A stretch of 64,000 bases of DNA from Chelatococcus sp. HY11. GTDB taxonomy: Bacteria > Pseudomonadota > Alphaproteobacteria > Rhizobiales > Beijerinckiaceae. Below the pieces are notes generated by a model, which ran no database searches, was not told the origin of the DNA, and was given only the letters and a program-made list of their open reading frames with translations. Position 1 is the stretch's first letter. The number at the start of each line of letters is the position of its first letter. The translations under genes and the position numbers were made by a program. The stretch is from the NCBI RefSeq assembly GCF_018398335.1, contig NZ_JAHBRX010000001.1, positions 496,001 through 560,000 on the forward strand. Direction: 5' to 3'. Positions 27,055 to 36,221 of the stretch are shown in pieces.

Positions 27055-27444
27055 TCATCCCATCACATTGGCAAGCGCGGCGCCGAGCGCCGCGGCGGCG
27101 AGGCCGGTCATCACGGACAGGACGAGGTAGGCGACAGCCCGAAAAGGGGACTTCGTGGCGAGCTTGGCGGCGTCCAGCTGCATGCTGCTGAAGGTCGTGT
27201 ATCCGCCGAGCCCGCCCGTCAGGAGAGCGGCGACGAGCGCCGTGCTGTAGCGGTCGCGCCAGTAGACGCCGAGCATGACGGAGAGAAAGCCGATGACGAA
27301 GGCGCCGGAGACGTTGATCAGAAATGTCGCGAGCGGGAAGCCGCCGTGATAGCGCTCCCCGACCATTCGCCCGATCGCCCATCTGAGCACGGAGCCGAGG
27401 CCGCCGCCGAGGCCAACCCAGGCAAAGTCGAGCGCTGTCATGGC
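27055..27444 (-). CDS. crcB: fluoride exporter CrcB/Fluc, copy 1
   Basis: A 129-residue CrcB/Fluc protein. The signature GGGLGSVLRWAIGR lies at about residues 10-23, FPLATFLINVSGAFVIG follows with the conserved Asn, and LTGGLGGYTTFSSMQLD near 73-89 holds the Phe-box motif TTFSS. ATG 27444 has AAGGGA 6 bases upstream. It is the first gene of a tandem crcB pair; the 10-base gap indicates cotranscription. Predicted role: passive export of fluoride across the inner membrane. Confidence 0.9.
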   Translation of the reverse strand, partial: AMTALDFAWVGLGGGLGSVLRWAIGRMVGERYHGGFPLATFLINVSGAFVIGFLSVMLGVYWRDRYSTALVAALLTGGLGGYTTFSSMQLDAAKLATKSPFRAVAYLVLSVMTGLAAAALGAALANVMG

Positions 27445-27474
27445 ATGTCCCTTCTCCCAGCGCCTGTTCGCTGG

Positions 27475-27515
27475 GGGCTCGGACCTCACGCGCGAATGGC
27501 AGGACGTCCGAGCCC
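27475..27515. repeat. 10-bp perfect inverted repeat upstream of crcB
   Basis: GGGCTCGGAC at 27475-27484 is the exact reverse complement of GTCCGAGCCC at 27506-27515, with a 21-base loop. It lies between the stop of the upstream stress-protein gene and the crcB pair. A second short stem (CCAGCG/CGCTGG) follows on the crcB side. It may be a transcription terminator without a T tract, or a leader structure. Confidence 0.5.
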
Positions 27516-27529
27516 GTGTTCAGGGCTAG

Positions 27530-28159
27530 TCAGGACCGCAGGAGCGGATCCGGATTGAAATCGTGCAACGGAACATCCGCCACGCCCCAGCTACGCTTCA
27601 CCACATGGACGTGGACATCACGCGCGCTGTGACGCTTCAGGATCTCGATGATCTTGGCATCATTGGTGGGATCGGCCGCGTGAACCCAGAGGATCAGTCC
27701 CCCATCCTCTATCTGCTGCTGAATACGTTCGGCATGGCGGCGGCCGAACGCACGCGCGAAAACGAGGCCTAGCGCCCCGCCGGTCAAGCCGCTGCCGGCG
27801 ACAACCGCGATGGTCGGGATGAGGGCTGCACCCCCGGTCGCCACAATGGCGGCCGCGCCCGCGCCAGCAACATAGGCCGGAACGCCAACCAGGGCCGCGA
27901 GGCCCTCGACACGCGTGTCGGAGGAGACGAAAGCCTTGCGCTCCACATTGTCCTTGTCTTCGAGTTCCTCCGTGGTGACCGATCCGCTTTGCACGCGCGC
28001 GGAATCGGCGAGAAGGCTCAGATCCTCCTGCCGCACGCCTACCTGGAACAGTTCGTCGACCGCGGCGTTGAGCGACTTCTCATCGTCGAAGACGGCGACG
28101 GCCTCCCGCTCTTCGTAAGCGTGTTCGCCGCTGTCATTCTCGATCCCGTTCAGAGCCAT
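27530..28159 (-). CDS. YflT-like general stress protein with glycine-rich membrane segment
   Basis: A 209-residue protein. Residues 15-60 (EAVAVFDDEKSLNAAVDELFQVGVRQEDLSLLAD) resemble the N-terminal domain of heat-induced/general stress protein YflT (17M-like). The middle, about 95-145, is hydrophobic and Gly/Ala-rich (VPAYVAGAGAAAIVATGGAALIPTIAVVAGSGLTGGALG), like glycine-zipper membrane inserts. The C-terminal domain contains LILWVHAADPTNDAKIIEILKRHSARDVHVH. Start 28159 is chosen because GGGAG lies 6 bases before it. Homologues are envelope stress proteins of unknown mechanism. Confidence 0.75.
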   Translation of the reverse strand: MALNGIENDSGEHAYEEREAVAVFDDEKSLNAAVDELFQVGVRQEDLSLLADSARVQSGSVTTEELEDKDNVERKAFVSSDTRVEGLAALVGVPAYVAGAGAAAIVATGGAALIPTIAVVAGSGLTGGALGLVFARAFGRRHAERIQQQIEDGGLILWVHAADPTNDAKIIEILKRHSARDVHVHVVKRSWGVADVPLHDFNPDPLLRS

Positions 28160-28279
28160 CACCATCTCCCGCGCGTCCTCGCCGACGCATCGACGCCATT
28201 GAAATTATTCTAATCCCGTAGCGCAAAAGCTATATTGATGTAAGCCGATTTTCAGCGCGGCTCGTCCAGTCGGTTCGCC

Positions 28280-29329
28280 TCAGGTGGCGAGCAGATCACG
28301 CGGGGTCAGCGTGGCGTTGGCGATCTGTTTAAGGTAAGGCGCGTACTCCGCGCGCATCGCGAGATATTCTCGCAAGCAGGCTGCCTTGTCTTCGGCAACC
28401 GGTAGGCCGGCCTTGGCCATGGCGTCATAGACCGTGTCGAACTCCGCCACCTTGGCCTTGCTCGCTTCCGGCATCTCCTGGTCGACGATAGGCGCGCGGC
28501 CATCGAGCTCCAGGGCCACCAGCTGCAGCGTATTGACCCCGAGCAGGCGGCACATGCGCGCGGAATCGGGGGCGCCTCGCTGCAGGCAGGCGATGACGAG
28601 TGATGTCATGTCGAGAACTGTTGATGCCGCGACCACCCAAGACTTGCCCTTATAGATCGAGGGGACATAGGCGACGATGGGTGACTGCAGATGGGTCTCG
28701 CGTACGCCGCGAAACCATTCTTCCCATTCTTCCCACCCATCGAGAAAGCGACCCTGTCCGTTAGAGCCTTGGAGCCAGCGAAAGAATAGCTCGGCGGTCG
28801 GCGCTTCATTCGTGCGTGTATAAAGCCAGCTGACCTTGCGTTCGCGCGTCTGCACAGCCGCCTGATAGCCGGGAACGAATGTGAAAAGCAGCATGACGAT
28901 GGCAAGGCCGATTGCCGCCTGGAAGACAGCGAGATACTCGCCCGCCAGACTGCTCGGGGTCAGGAAGCCAAGCGTGCTTAGCGCGGAGCCGCTCGCGCTC
29001 AGGGCGCGCCAGATGTCCGGTTCGATCTGCAGTCCCCAGAGAATGCCCGTGAATGCGAGCTGTACGAGCAGGAACCAGATGATGACGCAGATCAGGATGA
29101 ACAGCGGCATGATCCATGCCTGCGACTGCTGGATCCGGTAATGCTCGGTCTTCTTGCCGATCGCGCCGTGAACGATGGTGACGGCAATCGTGCGCGCGAC
29201 GCGTTCGATGACGTCCTTCGACCGGGAGTTCAGCAATGTGACCACGACGATCGATCGGAAATAGACCAGAAGCAGGATAACCCCGCCGACCACCGCCAGC
29301 ATGCGCAGTGAAAAGTCCATTGTCGCCAT
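28280..29329 (-). CDS. membrane protein with a two-segment, channel-like pore region
   Basis: A 349-residue protein, unassigned. Hydrophobic segments are at about 8-32, 72-98 and 134-155. Between the last two is a short amphipathic helix with the sequence WRALSASGSALSTLGF (residues 107-122), followed by the third segment. This layout resembles a membrane-pore-membrane unit of K+ channels, with STLGF in place of TVGYG. The C-terminal 190 residues are soluble and cytoplasmic, ending with a helix-rich part (LREYLAMRAEYAPYLKQIANA). It lies between the urea transporter and the stress-protein gene, on the same strand. Function is unproven. Confidence 0.6.
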   Translation of the reverse strand: MATMDFSLRMLAVVGGVILLLVYFRSIVVVTLLNSRSKDVIERVARTIAVTIVHGAIGKKTEHYRIQQSQAWIMPLFILICVIIWFLLVQLAFTGILWGLQIEPDIWRALSASGSALSTLGFLTPSSLAGEYLAVFQAAIGLAIVMLLFTFVPGYQAAVQTRERKVSWLYTRTNEAPTAELFFRWLQGSNGQGRFLDGWEEWEEWFRGVRETHLQSPIVAYVPSIYKGKSWVVAASTVLDMTSLVIACLQRGAPDSARMCRLLGVNTLQLVALELDGRAPIVDQEMPEASKAKVAEFDTVYDAMAKAGLPVAEDKAACLREYLAMRAEYAPYLKQIANATLTPRDLLAT

Positions 29330-29377
29330 TCCCAGTCTATTATGAAGCGCGATCGTGCCTGACAGACGTTTCGGCCG

Positions 29378-30406
29378 TCAGGGTTTGCTCTTGCTGCTCA
29401 AGATGCCGCCTTTGATGGGCGCGTGCGGATGTGGCTGCAGGTCCGACTTCGGCAGCAGGAAAAGCCAGGTGACGAAGACGAAGGGCGCGGTGAAGGTCGG
29501 GACGCCGAATGGCGCGATTCCGGCATCGAGAGCCCCCTGCACGATGACGGTGAAGATGGTCCCCAGGAGCGCGAAGGCAGCGACCCGGAGCGAGGGATTG
29601 TAGAACACGCACCCCAAGGCCACCGCGGTCAGCACCGGACTGAAGCCGTAAAGTCCCGCGGTTATATCCCCGATACTGGCGCCGAGCCCGAGCGACACGG
29701 CCAGCGCGACAGCCGCTCCCGCGGCCGCGAAGAATGCGGCCCAGGGCGAGCTCACAAACAGCCCGAGCAGAACAACGACACCGCTGATAGGGTTGTTGAT
29801 GAGAAAAACCTGAGCGGGGCCCTTGAGCCACGCTTCAAGGACGGCGGTGAGGCTCAATGCTTCGGCTGCGCCCGCCGATGCGGTGGCGTGGGGCAAGGCA
29901 GGCGGTCCCATGGAGGCGATCGGCAGCTGGCCGAAGGAATAGGCCGCCAGCACGAGGAACCAGGTGGTCAGGACGAAGGGGAAGGTAAGCGCGGGTGTCT
30001 CCCAGGTCTTCATGACCTTGGAAATGGCGAGCATCACGACCGTCGAGACTGCGGCGCCGACGACGAGGATGAACCACATCGCCGCGCCATCGGCCAGAAA
30101 GGTCGGCACGGCGGCGCCGACGAGGATGCCGTTGAAACCGAACAGGCCCTGATTGAGCGATGTCTCGTCAGCTTCCAGAACCATCGCCGTCACGGTTGCT
30201 ATGACGAGAGCAACGACCGCGCCGATGATGATGTCGAGCTGCCCGCCGGTATACGCCCCCCACGCGATGGCGAGGATGAAGAGCAAGCCGGTCAGCGGGT
30301 TGTTCTGGAAGATGACCTGCCCCGCGCCGCGCAGGTTGATGTCGATGAACCGCAGGGCCGCATGCCGCGACGCCAGTGTCGACCAAGTGGAGATCGCTTC
30401 AGCCAT
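29378..30406 (-). CDS. urea transporter (UT family)
   Basis: A 342-residue channel-type urea transporter with two homologous halves and about ten membrane segments. Each half has the family block: NPLTGLLFILAIAWG and NPISGVVVLLGLFVSSPWAAFFA, with LFGFNGILVGAAVP and LYGFSPVLTAVALG following. UT proteins form trimers and pass urea by diffusion through the inner membrane. It lies 190 bases downstream of ureD on the same strand, so it probably feeds the urease and may be in its operon. Brucella ure-2 also carries a UreT here. ATG 30406 has GAAGGGGG upstream. Confidence 0.92.
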   Translation of the reverse strand: MAEAISTWSTLASRHAALRFIDINLRGAGQVIFQNNPLTGLLFILAIAWGAYTGGQLDIIIGAVVALVIATVTAMVLEADETSLNQGLFGFNGILVGAAVPTFLADGAAMWFILVVGAAVSTVVMLAISKVMKTWETPALTFPFVLTTWFLVLAAYSFGQLPIASMGPPALPHATASAGAAEALSLTAVLEAWLKGPAQVFLINNPISGVVVLLGLFVSSPWAAFFAAAGAAVALAVSLGLGASIGDITAGLYGFSPVLTAVALGCVFYNPSLRVAAFALLGTIFTVIVQGALDAGIAPFGVPTFTAPFVFVTWLFLLPKSDLQPHPHAPIKGGILSSKSKP

Positions 30407-30596
30407 AGTGCCCCCTTCCATGGTACTCGCGGGCAATCAGCCCTTGCCACGGTGCCGGCGCGGCGTCGCCGACGCGCCGAGATATCTCCGGCGCCCGACA
30501 CCGAAGCTGCAACACATCCAAAGAGCGCTTCGCGAAGAGCTCTTGCCTTCAAACCAGCTGGCGATGCGCCGATGGCTCAACCATGGCCAGCTACGC

Positions 30597-31508
30597 TTAC
30601 GCCCAGAGAAAATTGTCCGGCACGCGCGGACCAACCACGACCTGCCGGACCTCGGACCAGAACTGCCTGATCGTTTCCATCACCGGCGCGCTTTCCATCG
30701 CCAGAACCTTGAACACCAGCCCCGCATCATGGGGGAGGCGGCTCACCCCATGCGCGATCCCGTTCTCGCGATCAAAGACCGGTGTGTTGGCCTCGAACAG
30801 GCGATCCGCGTTGTCCTTAGGCGTGATGACGACCACATTGCCGAAGACATGGAAGTCGCCCATCGCGCCGAGCGCATGCAGCTTGTCGAGCTTGGGGCGT
30901 ATGACGAACTTCTCCGTAAAGAGCGACTGGCCGCTCGGCCGCTGCGCGGTCACGGTCGAGGAAAACAGCTCGTATTCGAAGATCTCACCGTCTCGGTAAT
31001 ACTTCCGGCCCGGCATCATGATCTCCGAATAGATCAGGGTTGCACTGGGATCGACCTCGATCTTGGTCGTCTGGATAAAGCGCGAGTTCTTGTGCGGTAT
31101 GATCGGCCGGGGGATATATTCGAGATAGGAACCGGGCCCAAGGGTGAGCAACTGCGTCTGGCTCGCGTAGTTGGCATCCATTTCGTGGATGCGCGTCGCC
31201 GATTGCGTCGTCACATGGGCCTGGGCACCGGCCTGCAGATCGATCTCGATGACGTTGCGATCGCCCTGCAGGATGCCGCCGGCGTTGGAGATGATGCTGA
31301 CGCAGGGAAGTCCCGGCATCTCCTCATCCCAATAGAGCGCCTGTTGCACGATGAGCGGCGCGCGTCGATGCAGGGTCCGCAACAGGGTGCGATGCGAGCC
31401 CGGTTCGAAGCCGAGCCGCAGATAGGCATTCTTGCCAAAGGATCCGCTGGGTAGCTGAGGAGGCTCGTCCTGATAAGCGCTCAGTTCCCTGGCGTCGCCA
31501 AGCATCAC
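30597..31508 (-). CDS. ureD: urease accessory protein UreD
   Basis: A 303-residue scaffold protein that binds apo-urease first and links it to UreF and UreG during nickel insertion. Family blocks include [42 protein letters not shown], and [18 protein letters not shown]. The ATG overlaps the ureG stop codon by 3 bases, so it is translationally coupled. The last gene of the urease set proper; the urea transporter follows after a 190-base gap. No frameshift or truncation. Confidence 0.95.
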   Translation of the reverse strand: MMLGDARELSAYQDEPPQLPSGSFGKNAYLRLGFEPGSHRTLLRTLHRRAPLIVQQALYWDEEMPGLPCVSIISNAGGILQGDRNVIEIDLQAGAQAHVTTQSATRIHEMDANYASQTQLLTLGPGSYLEYIPRPIIPHKNSRFIQTTKIEVDPSATLIYSEIMMPGRKYYRDGEIFEYELFSSTVTAQRPSGQSLFTEKFVIRPKLDKLHALGAMGDFHVFGNVVVITPKDNADRLFEANTPVFDRENGIAHGVSRLPHDAGLVFKVLAMESAPVMETIRQFWSEVRQVVVGPRVPDNFLWA

Positions 31509-32143
31509 GCGCTCGCCTTGTCGGAGATGGTTTCGAACAGAACGTTCTCGCGGATGAGGCGCGTAAGCTCCTCGATACCCTCGTTCGTCTTGCAGTTCGT
31601 GAAGACGAACGGCTTCTTGCCGCGCATCATGCGGGAGTCATCGTCCATCACCTTGAGGCTTGCGCCGACATGCGGGGCAAGGTCAGTCTTGTTGATCACT
31701 AGGATATCGGACTGGCTGATGCCAGGGCCATTCTTGCGCGGGATCTTGTCGCCTGCGGCCACGTCGATGACATAGATGAAGAAATCGACGAGGGCAGGGC
31801 TGAACGTCAGGGTCAGGTTGTCGCCGCCGCTCTCGATGAGGACGAGATCGGAATCCGGAAACTTCGCTTCCATTTCCTCCACGGCCGCAAGGTTCATGCT
31901 GGGATCCTCGCGGACGGCCGTGTGGGGGCATCCGCCTGTCTCGACGCCGATGATCCGCTCCTCGAGGAGGATGCCGCGCAGGGTGCGCTGCACGTGCTTG
32001 GCGTCTTCGGTGGTTACCACGTCATTGGTGATCACGAGAATGCGGTAGCCGAGTTTCACCAGCTCGGGGGTAACGGCCTCGATGATCGCAGTCTTGCCAG
32101 AGCCGACCGGGCCGCCGATACCAATGCGAGGAATTTTCTTCAT
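31505..32143 (-). CDS. ureG: urease accessory GTPase UreG
   Basis: A SIMIBI-class GTPase of 212 residues that powers nickel delivery to urease. The P-loop [15 protein letters not shown] is at about residues 8-22, the nickel/zinc-binding Cys-Pro-His is in [17 protein letters not shown], the Walker B-like Asp/Glu region is in [12 protein letters not shown], and the base-recognition NKTDL is near 150. All key residues are intact. It follows ureF after about 110 bases and overlaps ureD by a few bases. Confidence 0.97.
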   Translation of the reverse strand: MKKIPRIGIGGPVGSGKTAIIEAVTPELVKLGYRILVITNDVVTTEDAKHVQRTLRGILLEERIIGVETGGCPHTAVREDPSMNLAAVEEMEAKFPDSDLVLIESGGDNLTLTFSPALVDFFIYVIDVAAGDKIPRKNGPGISQSDILVINKTDLAPHVGASLKVMDDDSRMMRGKKPFVFTNCKTNEGIEELTRLIRENVLFETISDKASA

Positions 32144-32252
32144 CTGTCCAAACCCTGTTGACGCTTACCGCCGGGGCGCTCCGCTCAAGCCGGAACCATC
32201 CCCTCACATTTTCCCTTGGAGCTGCGGTTCTAAAAACCGCGTGGCGCCTTCG

Positions 32253-32963
32253 CTAGTTCATGAACATGCGCACATGCCCCTTCACATGGACAGCCGCCAG
32301 TATGTCGATCATGGGCGCGAAACTGGCCATTTCGTCGATGGTCGCATCCGCGACACGTTCATAGGCAGGTGCCACCTGCGCCGTGACATCGAGCAGGATT
32401 TTCTGGGTGTCGATAAAGGAGATGCGCATCAGTCGCAGCGCCGCGCTGAGGACTGCGGTCGCCACGCCATATTGCTGGACACCGAACGCATCTTGCCGCC
32501 TCACATGGAGGGCGGCAAGGGTGATGGCCAGGCTCACAGGATGCGTGCCGGGCGTGTCGCCGCTCTTGATCCGCTCGAACCAATCGCGCGTCGCGTCATT
32601 TGCAGTAATGACAGATGACAGTTCGCACAGTTTACGTCCCATGCGCACGGTCATGAGACGCGTTTCCTCATTGAGCTTGCGCTCAAAGGTCAGCTTGTCG
32701 ATCCGCGTCAGTGTCTCGATATCGCCGGCCTCGGCGGCGCGGTGGGCGCAGAGCACGGCGATGCCGTCGCTCGTCGCCGCCTGCCACATCGAGGTCTCGG
32801 TATAGGTCCGCAACGTTGCGGGACCATCCACGAGGCCCTCCTGGATGGCCGATTCAAGACCGTTCGAGAACGAGAAGCCACCTACGGGAAGTGCTGAATC
32901 TCCGAACTGGAGGAGATACAGCAACTCCGGCAATGTCCTCCCAAGGGGGAGTTCAATGCCCAT
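32253..32963 (-). CDS. ureF: urease accessory protein UreF
   Basis: A 236-residue all-helical protein that bridges UreD and UreG and acts in nickel-loading fidelity. The family opening LLYLLQFGDSALPVGGFSFSNGLESAIQEG is at residues 14-43. ATG 32963 lies inside the last codons of ureE, an 11-base overlap, showing coupling; an earlier in-frame Met would only add a translation of the ureE His-coding region in another frame. An odd point is a Met-rich stretch just upstream, which is not part of the protein. Confidence 0.94.
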   Translation of the reverse strand: MGIELPLGRTLPELLYLLQFGDSALPVGGFSFSNGLESAIQEGLVDGPATLRTYTETSMWQAATSDGIAVLCAHRAAEAGDIETLTRIDKLTFERKLNEETRLMTVRMGRKLCELSSVITANDATRDWFERIKSGDTPGTHPVSLAITLAALHVRRQDAFGVQQYGVATAVLSAALRLMRISFIDTQKILLDVTAQVAPAYERVADATIDEMASFAPMIDILAAVHVKGHVRMFMN

Positions 32964-33588
32964 GGTCGTGGTCGTGGCCATGGTGATGTCCATGTCCGTG
33001 ATCATGTCCATGCGAATGCGCGGGCCGGCCATCGCCGTGGTGATGCGAATGGGGCGTGTCGCTGGCACCGCCGAACAGACGCCTGGCCTCGTGAGGCGCG
33101 AGGTAGGGAATGACGTCCGAGCCCGGGGTGAATTCATAACGCACGCCCGGCAGAGCGTGGGTCTTCATCACCGAGGACATGACCTTGCGATCCACGGTCA
33201 GCGGTACATAGACCTTCGTCTCCTTGACGATCGCCGGCCAGTGCTGGTTCCCCAGCGCGTGCCCGAGCTCGAACAGGGTCTGCACCATCTTCTCGACCTT
33301 CTCGCCGACCACTTCAGCGAGGTCGATGATCATGACCTCGCGCAGGTGGATGCGCGCGACGACGGCGGCACGCTTGGCCTCGTCCCAGAGGAGGATGTCG
33401 CCGTCATGCAGATGGGAGTTGCGATCGAGCGACAAGGCCAGCTCGACCTCGCCGGCCGTCGCCTTGCGCAGGCGGCTCTTCTGAGCTTCCCATTGATCCA
33501 GATCGAGCCAGTCGATCGCAGCCCCTTCGAGAGCCTTCGCCCACTTGGGATCCGACAGATTGCCAAGCGTATTCTCGATAATGATCAT
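32953..33588 (-). CDS. ureE: urease accessory nickel metallochaperone UreE with His-rich tail
   Basis: A 211-residue nickel chaperone. The N-terminal peptide-binding domain (about 1-75) is followed by the metal-binding domain with LFELGHALGNQHWPAI, where the His of the dimer site is present. The last 35 residues are dominated by His with Gly, Asp and Ser (HSHHHGDG ... HDHDHGH), a nickel-storage tail as in Klebsiella UreE. It sits between ureC and ureF, overlapping ureF. The tail may let cells hold several Ni ions per protomer. Confidence 0.94.
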   Translation of the reverse strand: MIIIENTLGNLSDPKWAKALEGAAIDWLDLDQWEAQKSRLRKATAGEVELALSLDRNSHLHDGDILLWDEAKRAAVVARIHLREVMIIDLAEVVGEKVEKMVQTLFELGHALGNQHWPAIVKETKVYVPLTVDRKVMSSVMKTHALPGVRYEFTPGSDVIPYLAPHEARRLFGGASDTPHSHHHGDGRPAHSHGHDHGHGHHHGHDHDHGH

Positions 33589-33618
33589 GCGTGCCTCTGC
33601 TGCATGCCGATGCAGACA

Positions 33619-35340
33619 TTAACTGAAGAAGTAGAGCTGGTTAAGCGCGATGCTCTTGGGCGGCTCGACCGTCACATGCGTACCGTCGATAGTGACGGCG
33701 AAGGTCTCCGGGTTGACGTCGATATTCGGCAGGTAGTCGTTGAGCACCATGTGATGCTTGCCGAGGACACGCGTCGAAGAGACCGGGCTGACGACGCGCT
33801 GCAGGCCCAGGCGCTCACCGATATTCGCGTCATAGGCAGCACGCGAGACGAAGGTGAGAGAGGTCTTCGGCATCGCGGAGCCGAAGGCACCGAACATCGG
33901 CCGATAATACATCGGCTGCGGGGTCGGCAGCGAGGCATTTGGGTCGCCCATGTTGGCCCAGGCGACGAAACCACCCTTCAGCACCAGCTTTGGCTTGGCG
34001 CCGAAGAAGGCCGGCTCCCAAAGGACCAGGTCCGCGAATTTGCCGGGAGCGATCGAGCCCACCTCATGGGCGACACCGGCGGTGATGCACGGGTTGATCG
34101 TGACCTTGGCGATATACCGCAGCACGCGGAAATTGTCGTTGCCTGGCGCGTCTTCCACCAGCGGACCGCGCGCCTTCTTCATGGCATCGGCAGTTTGAAT
34201 GGAGCGCAGGAAACTTTCGCCGATGCGTCCCATGGCCTGCGAGTCGCTGCCGATCATCGAGATCGCGCCGAGGTCATGCAGCACGCTCTCGGCCACGATC
34301 GTCTCCGAGCGCACGCGGCTTTCGGCGAAGGCCACGTCGGACGGGATCTTCGGATTGAGATTGTGGCAGACCATGATCATGTCGAAGAGTTCGGCCACCG
34401 AATTCTGCCCGCAGGGCAGGGTCGGGTTGGTCGAGCTCGGGAGAACATTGCGCTGGCCGACGACCTTCAGCAGGTCGGGGGCGTGACCGCCGCCCGCGCC
34501 TTCCGAATGGAAGGTGTGAATGGTGCGGCCGTCGAAGGCGGCGATCGTGTCTTCCACATAGCCGGCTTCGTTCAGGGTGTCGGTGTGCACCGCGACCGAG
34601 ACGTCGTATTCGTCAGCGACCGAAAGGCAGGCGCGAATGGCTGACGGGGTGGCGCCGTAGTCCTCGTGAACCTTGAAACCGGCAGCGCCGCCCAGGAGCT
34701 GCTCGATCATGGGGCCCTTACCCGTCGAGTTGCCCTTGCCCAGCAGGCCGAAATTGATCGGCAGGCCTTCGATGGACCGCAGCATCATTTCGAGGTTCCA
34801 CGGCCCGTTCGTCGTGGTGACGCCGTTCGAGCCGTCCACCGGGCCGATACCGCCGCCCCACAGCGTGGTAATGCCGTTCGACAATGCCGCATAGACCTGC
34901 TGGGGCGAGATGTAGTGGACATGGGTGTCCATGCCGCCAGCGGTCAGAATCAGATGCTCGCCCGAGATCGCGTCTGTGGCGGCGCCGGTGACGAGGCCAG
35001 GCGTGACGCCTTCCATCGTCGCAGGGTTGCCCGCCTTGCCAAGGCCAACGATGCGGCCGTTGCGGATGCCGACGTCAGCCTTCACGACGCCGAGAGTGGG
35101 CTCGAGAACGGTAACGTTGGTGATAACGAGGTCGAGACAGCCGGCCTCCTGGGTCAGCTGGTTCTCGGAGCCCATGCCGTCGCGCAGTGTCTTGCCACCG
35201 CCATACTGGAGCTCGTCACCATAGACAGCCCGAAGATCCTTTTCGATCTCGACATAGAGATCGGTATTGCCAAGGCGAATCTTGTCACCAACGGTCGGCC
35301 CGTAGAGATCCGCGTACTGTTGACGTGAAATTTGCGACAT
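33619..35340 (-). CDS. ureC: urease alpha subunit
   Basis: The catalytic subunit (573 residues), which hydrolyses urea to ammonia and carbamate with a bi-nickel centre. Ligands by alignment to the Klebsiella enzyme are all present: His140 and His142 (DTHVHYI), carbamylated Lys223 and His225 (FKVHEDY), His252 (VHTDTLNE), His278 (TFHSEG) and Asp366 (GSDSQAMGR). The mobile flap has Cys325-His326, but the next residue is Asn327 where most ureases have His. Other changes include Tyr for the usual Trp after HVH and HED. This points to the divergent urease clade, as in Brucella ure-2. It is followed by ureE after 30 bases. Confidence 0.96.
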   Translation of the reverse strand: MSQISRQQYADLYGPTVGDKIRLGNTDLYVEIEKDLRAVYGDELQYGGGKTLRDGMGSENQLTQEAGCLDLVITNVTVLEPTLGVVKADVGIRNGRIVGLGKAGNPATMEGVTPGLVTGAATDAISGEHLILTAGGMDTHVHYISPQQVYAALSNGITTLWGGGIGPVDGSNGVTTTNGPWNLEMMLRSIEGLPINFGLLGKGNSTGKGPMIEQLLGGAAGFKVHEDYGATPSAIRACLSVADEYDVSVAVHTDTLNEAGYVEDTIAAFDGRTIHTFHSEGAGGGHAPDLLKVVGQRNVLPSSTNPTLPCGQNSVAELFDMIMVCHNLNPKIPSDVAFAESRVRSETIVAESVLHDLGAISMIGSDSQAMGRIGESFLRSIQTADAMKKARGPLVEDAPGNDNFRVLRYIAKVTINPCITAGVAHEVGSIAPGKFADLVLWEPAFFGAKPKLVLKGGFVAWANMGDPNASLPTPQPMYYRPMFGAFGSAMPKTSLTFVSRAAYDANIGERLGLQRVVSPVSSTRVLGKHHMVLNDYLPNIDVNPETFAVTIDGTHVTVEPPKSIALNQLYFFS

Positions 35341-35378
35341 GGCGGCGTACCTTACGAAACGGAGAAAAGTGGAAGGGC

Positions 35379-35876
35379 TTACTTCGCAGACTTCTTCGTC
35401 TGAGCCCGTGACTTGAAGCCGAGCTCCGCCGCCTTGGCGATCGACGCATCCCGGTTCGGGCTATAGCCGGGCGCCGGCCCGGAGCCTGTCCAACCGTCCA
35501 CCAAACCATTGAAGCCGAAGATGAATTGCTTGCCCGCGTAGGGAACCAGCGTCACTTCCTTCTCGTCGCCGGGCTCGAAACGCACGGCCGTATTCGCTGG
35601 GATGTCGAGGCGCTGGCCGAAGGCGGCGGCGCGGTCGAATTCCAGATACCGGTTCGTCTCGAAGAAGTGGAAATGCGATCCAACCTGGATGGGGCGGTCG
35701 CCTGTATTGCGCACCGCAAGCTTCGTACGCGGCCGGCCCGGATTGATCTCGATCGGGTCCGAGGCAAGAACATAGCCGCCAACCGGTGTCGGCGCGGGAC
35801 CTGGCGCCTTCTTGGGTATTGGAGCTGCGGCCTTCTTGGGAGCAGGAGAGGTTTGCTTCGACGGATTCTTTGCCAA
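35379..35876 (-). CDS. ureB: urease beta subunit with N- and C-terminal extensions
   Basis: A structural subunit of the urease complex (165 residues). The core at about 30-135 has the family text [50 protein letters not shown] and [16 protein letters not shown]. It is longer than the usual ~101 residues: about 30 N-terminal Lys/Pro/Ala residues and about 30 C-terminal residues are added, both basic. The start is TTG, 6 bases after GGAGG, an unusual start codon in an otherwise strong initiation site. It lies between ureA and ureC. Confidence 0.93.
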   Translation of the reverse strand: MAKNPSKQTSPAPKKAAAPIPKKAPGPAPTPVGGYVLASDPIEINPGRPRTKLAVRNTGDRPIQVGSHFHFFETNRYLEFDRAAAFGQRLDIPANTAVRFEPGDEKEVTLVPYAGKQFIFGFNGLVDGWTGSGPAPGYSPNRDASIAKAAELGFKSRAQTKKSAK

Positions 35877-35918
35877 GATAGCCTCCTTGAAAGGCTTTGC
35901 CGGCGCGATGCTGGCTGA

Positions 35919-36221
35919 TCAGACGATGGGGCTGTGCAGGCTGACGAGGCGGCTTCCGTCGAGGAAGACGGCTTCGACTTGAATCAGCGAAATGAGATCG
36001 GTGACACCTTCCATCACGTCCTCCGCCTTGAGGACGTTGCGGGCCCCGTCCATCACTTCCTCGACGGTCTTGCCCTCGCGCGCGCCCTCGAGAACATAGG
36101 CCGACAGCACGGCCACCGATTCCGGGTGATTGAGCTTGAGACCCTTGGCCTTACGCTTCAGCGCAACATCGGCCATCATATGGATCAGCAGCTTGTCGAA
36201 CTCCCGCGGTGTCAGATGCAT
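35919..36221 (-). CDS. ureA: urease gamma subunit
   Basis: The 100-residue smallest urease subunit, first gene of the cluster. The text [57 protein letters not shown] is typical, and the length equals the Klebsiella subunit. ATG 36221 has GGAG 6 bases upstream; two further in-frame starts (TTG 36233, ATG 36227) lie just before it. Start selection rests on the family N-terminus. All urease genes from here to ureD are on the minus strand in the order ABCEFGD. Confidence 0.95.
   Translation of the reverse strand: MHLTPREFDKLLIHMMADVALKRKAKGLKLNHPESVAVLSAYVLEGAREGKTVEEVMDGARNVLKAEDVMEGVTDLISLIQVEAVFLDGSRLVSLHSPIV

Noticed and set aside
27445-27530. Possible fluoride (crcB-motif) riboswitch before the crcB pair
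   Set aside because: The conserved GGNGAUGG and UGAUG segments could not be matched on the minus strand; only ordinary inverted repeats are visible.
32845-34644. 599-codon open frame on the plus strand
   Set aside because: It is antisense to ureF, ureE and ureC. The sense frames encode proteins with all key motifs; the antisense product looks like nothing known.
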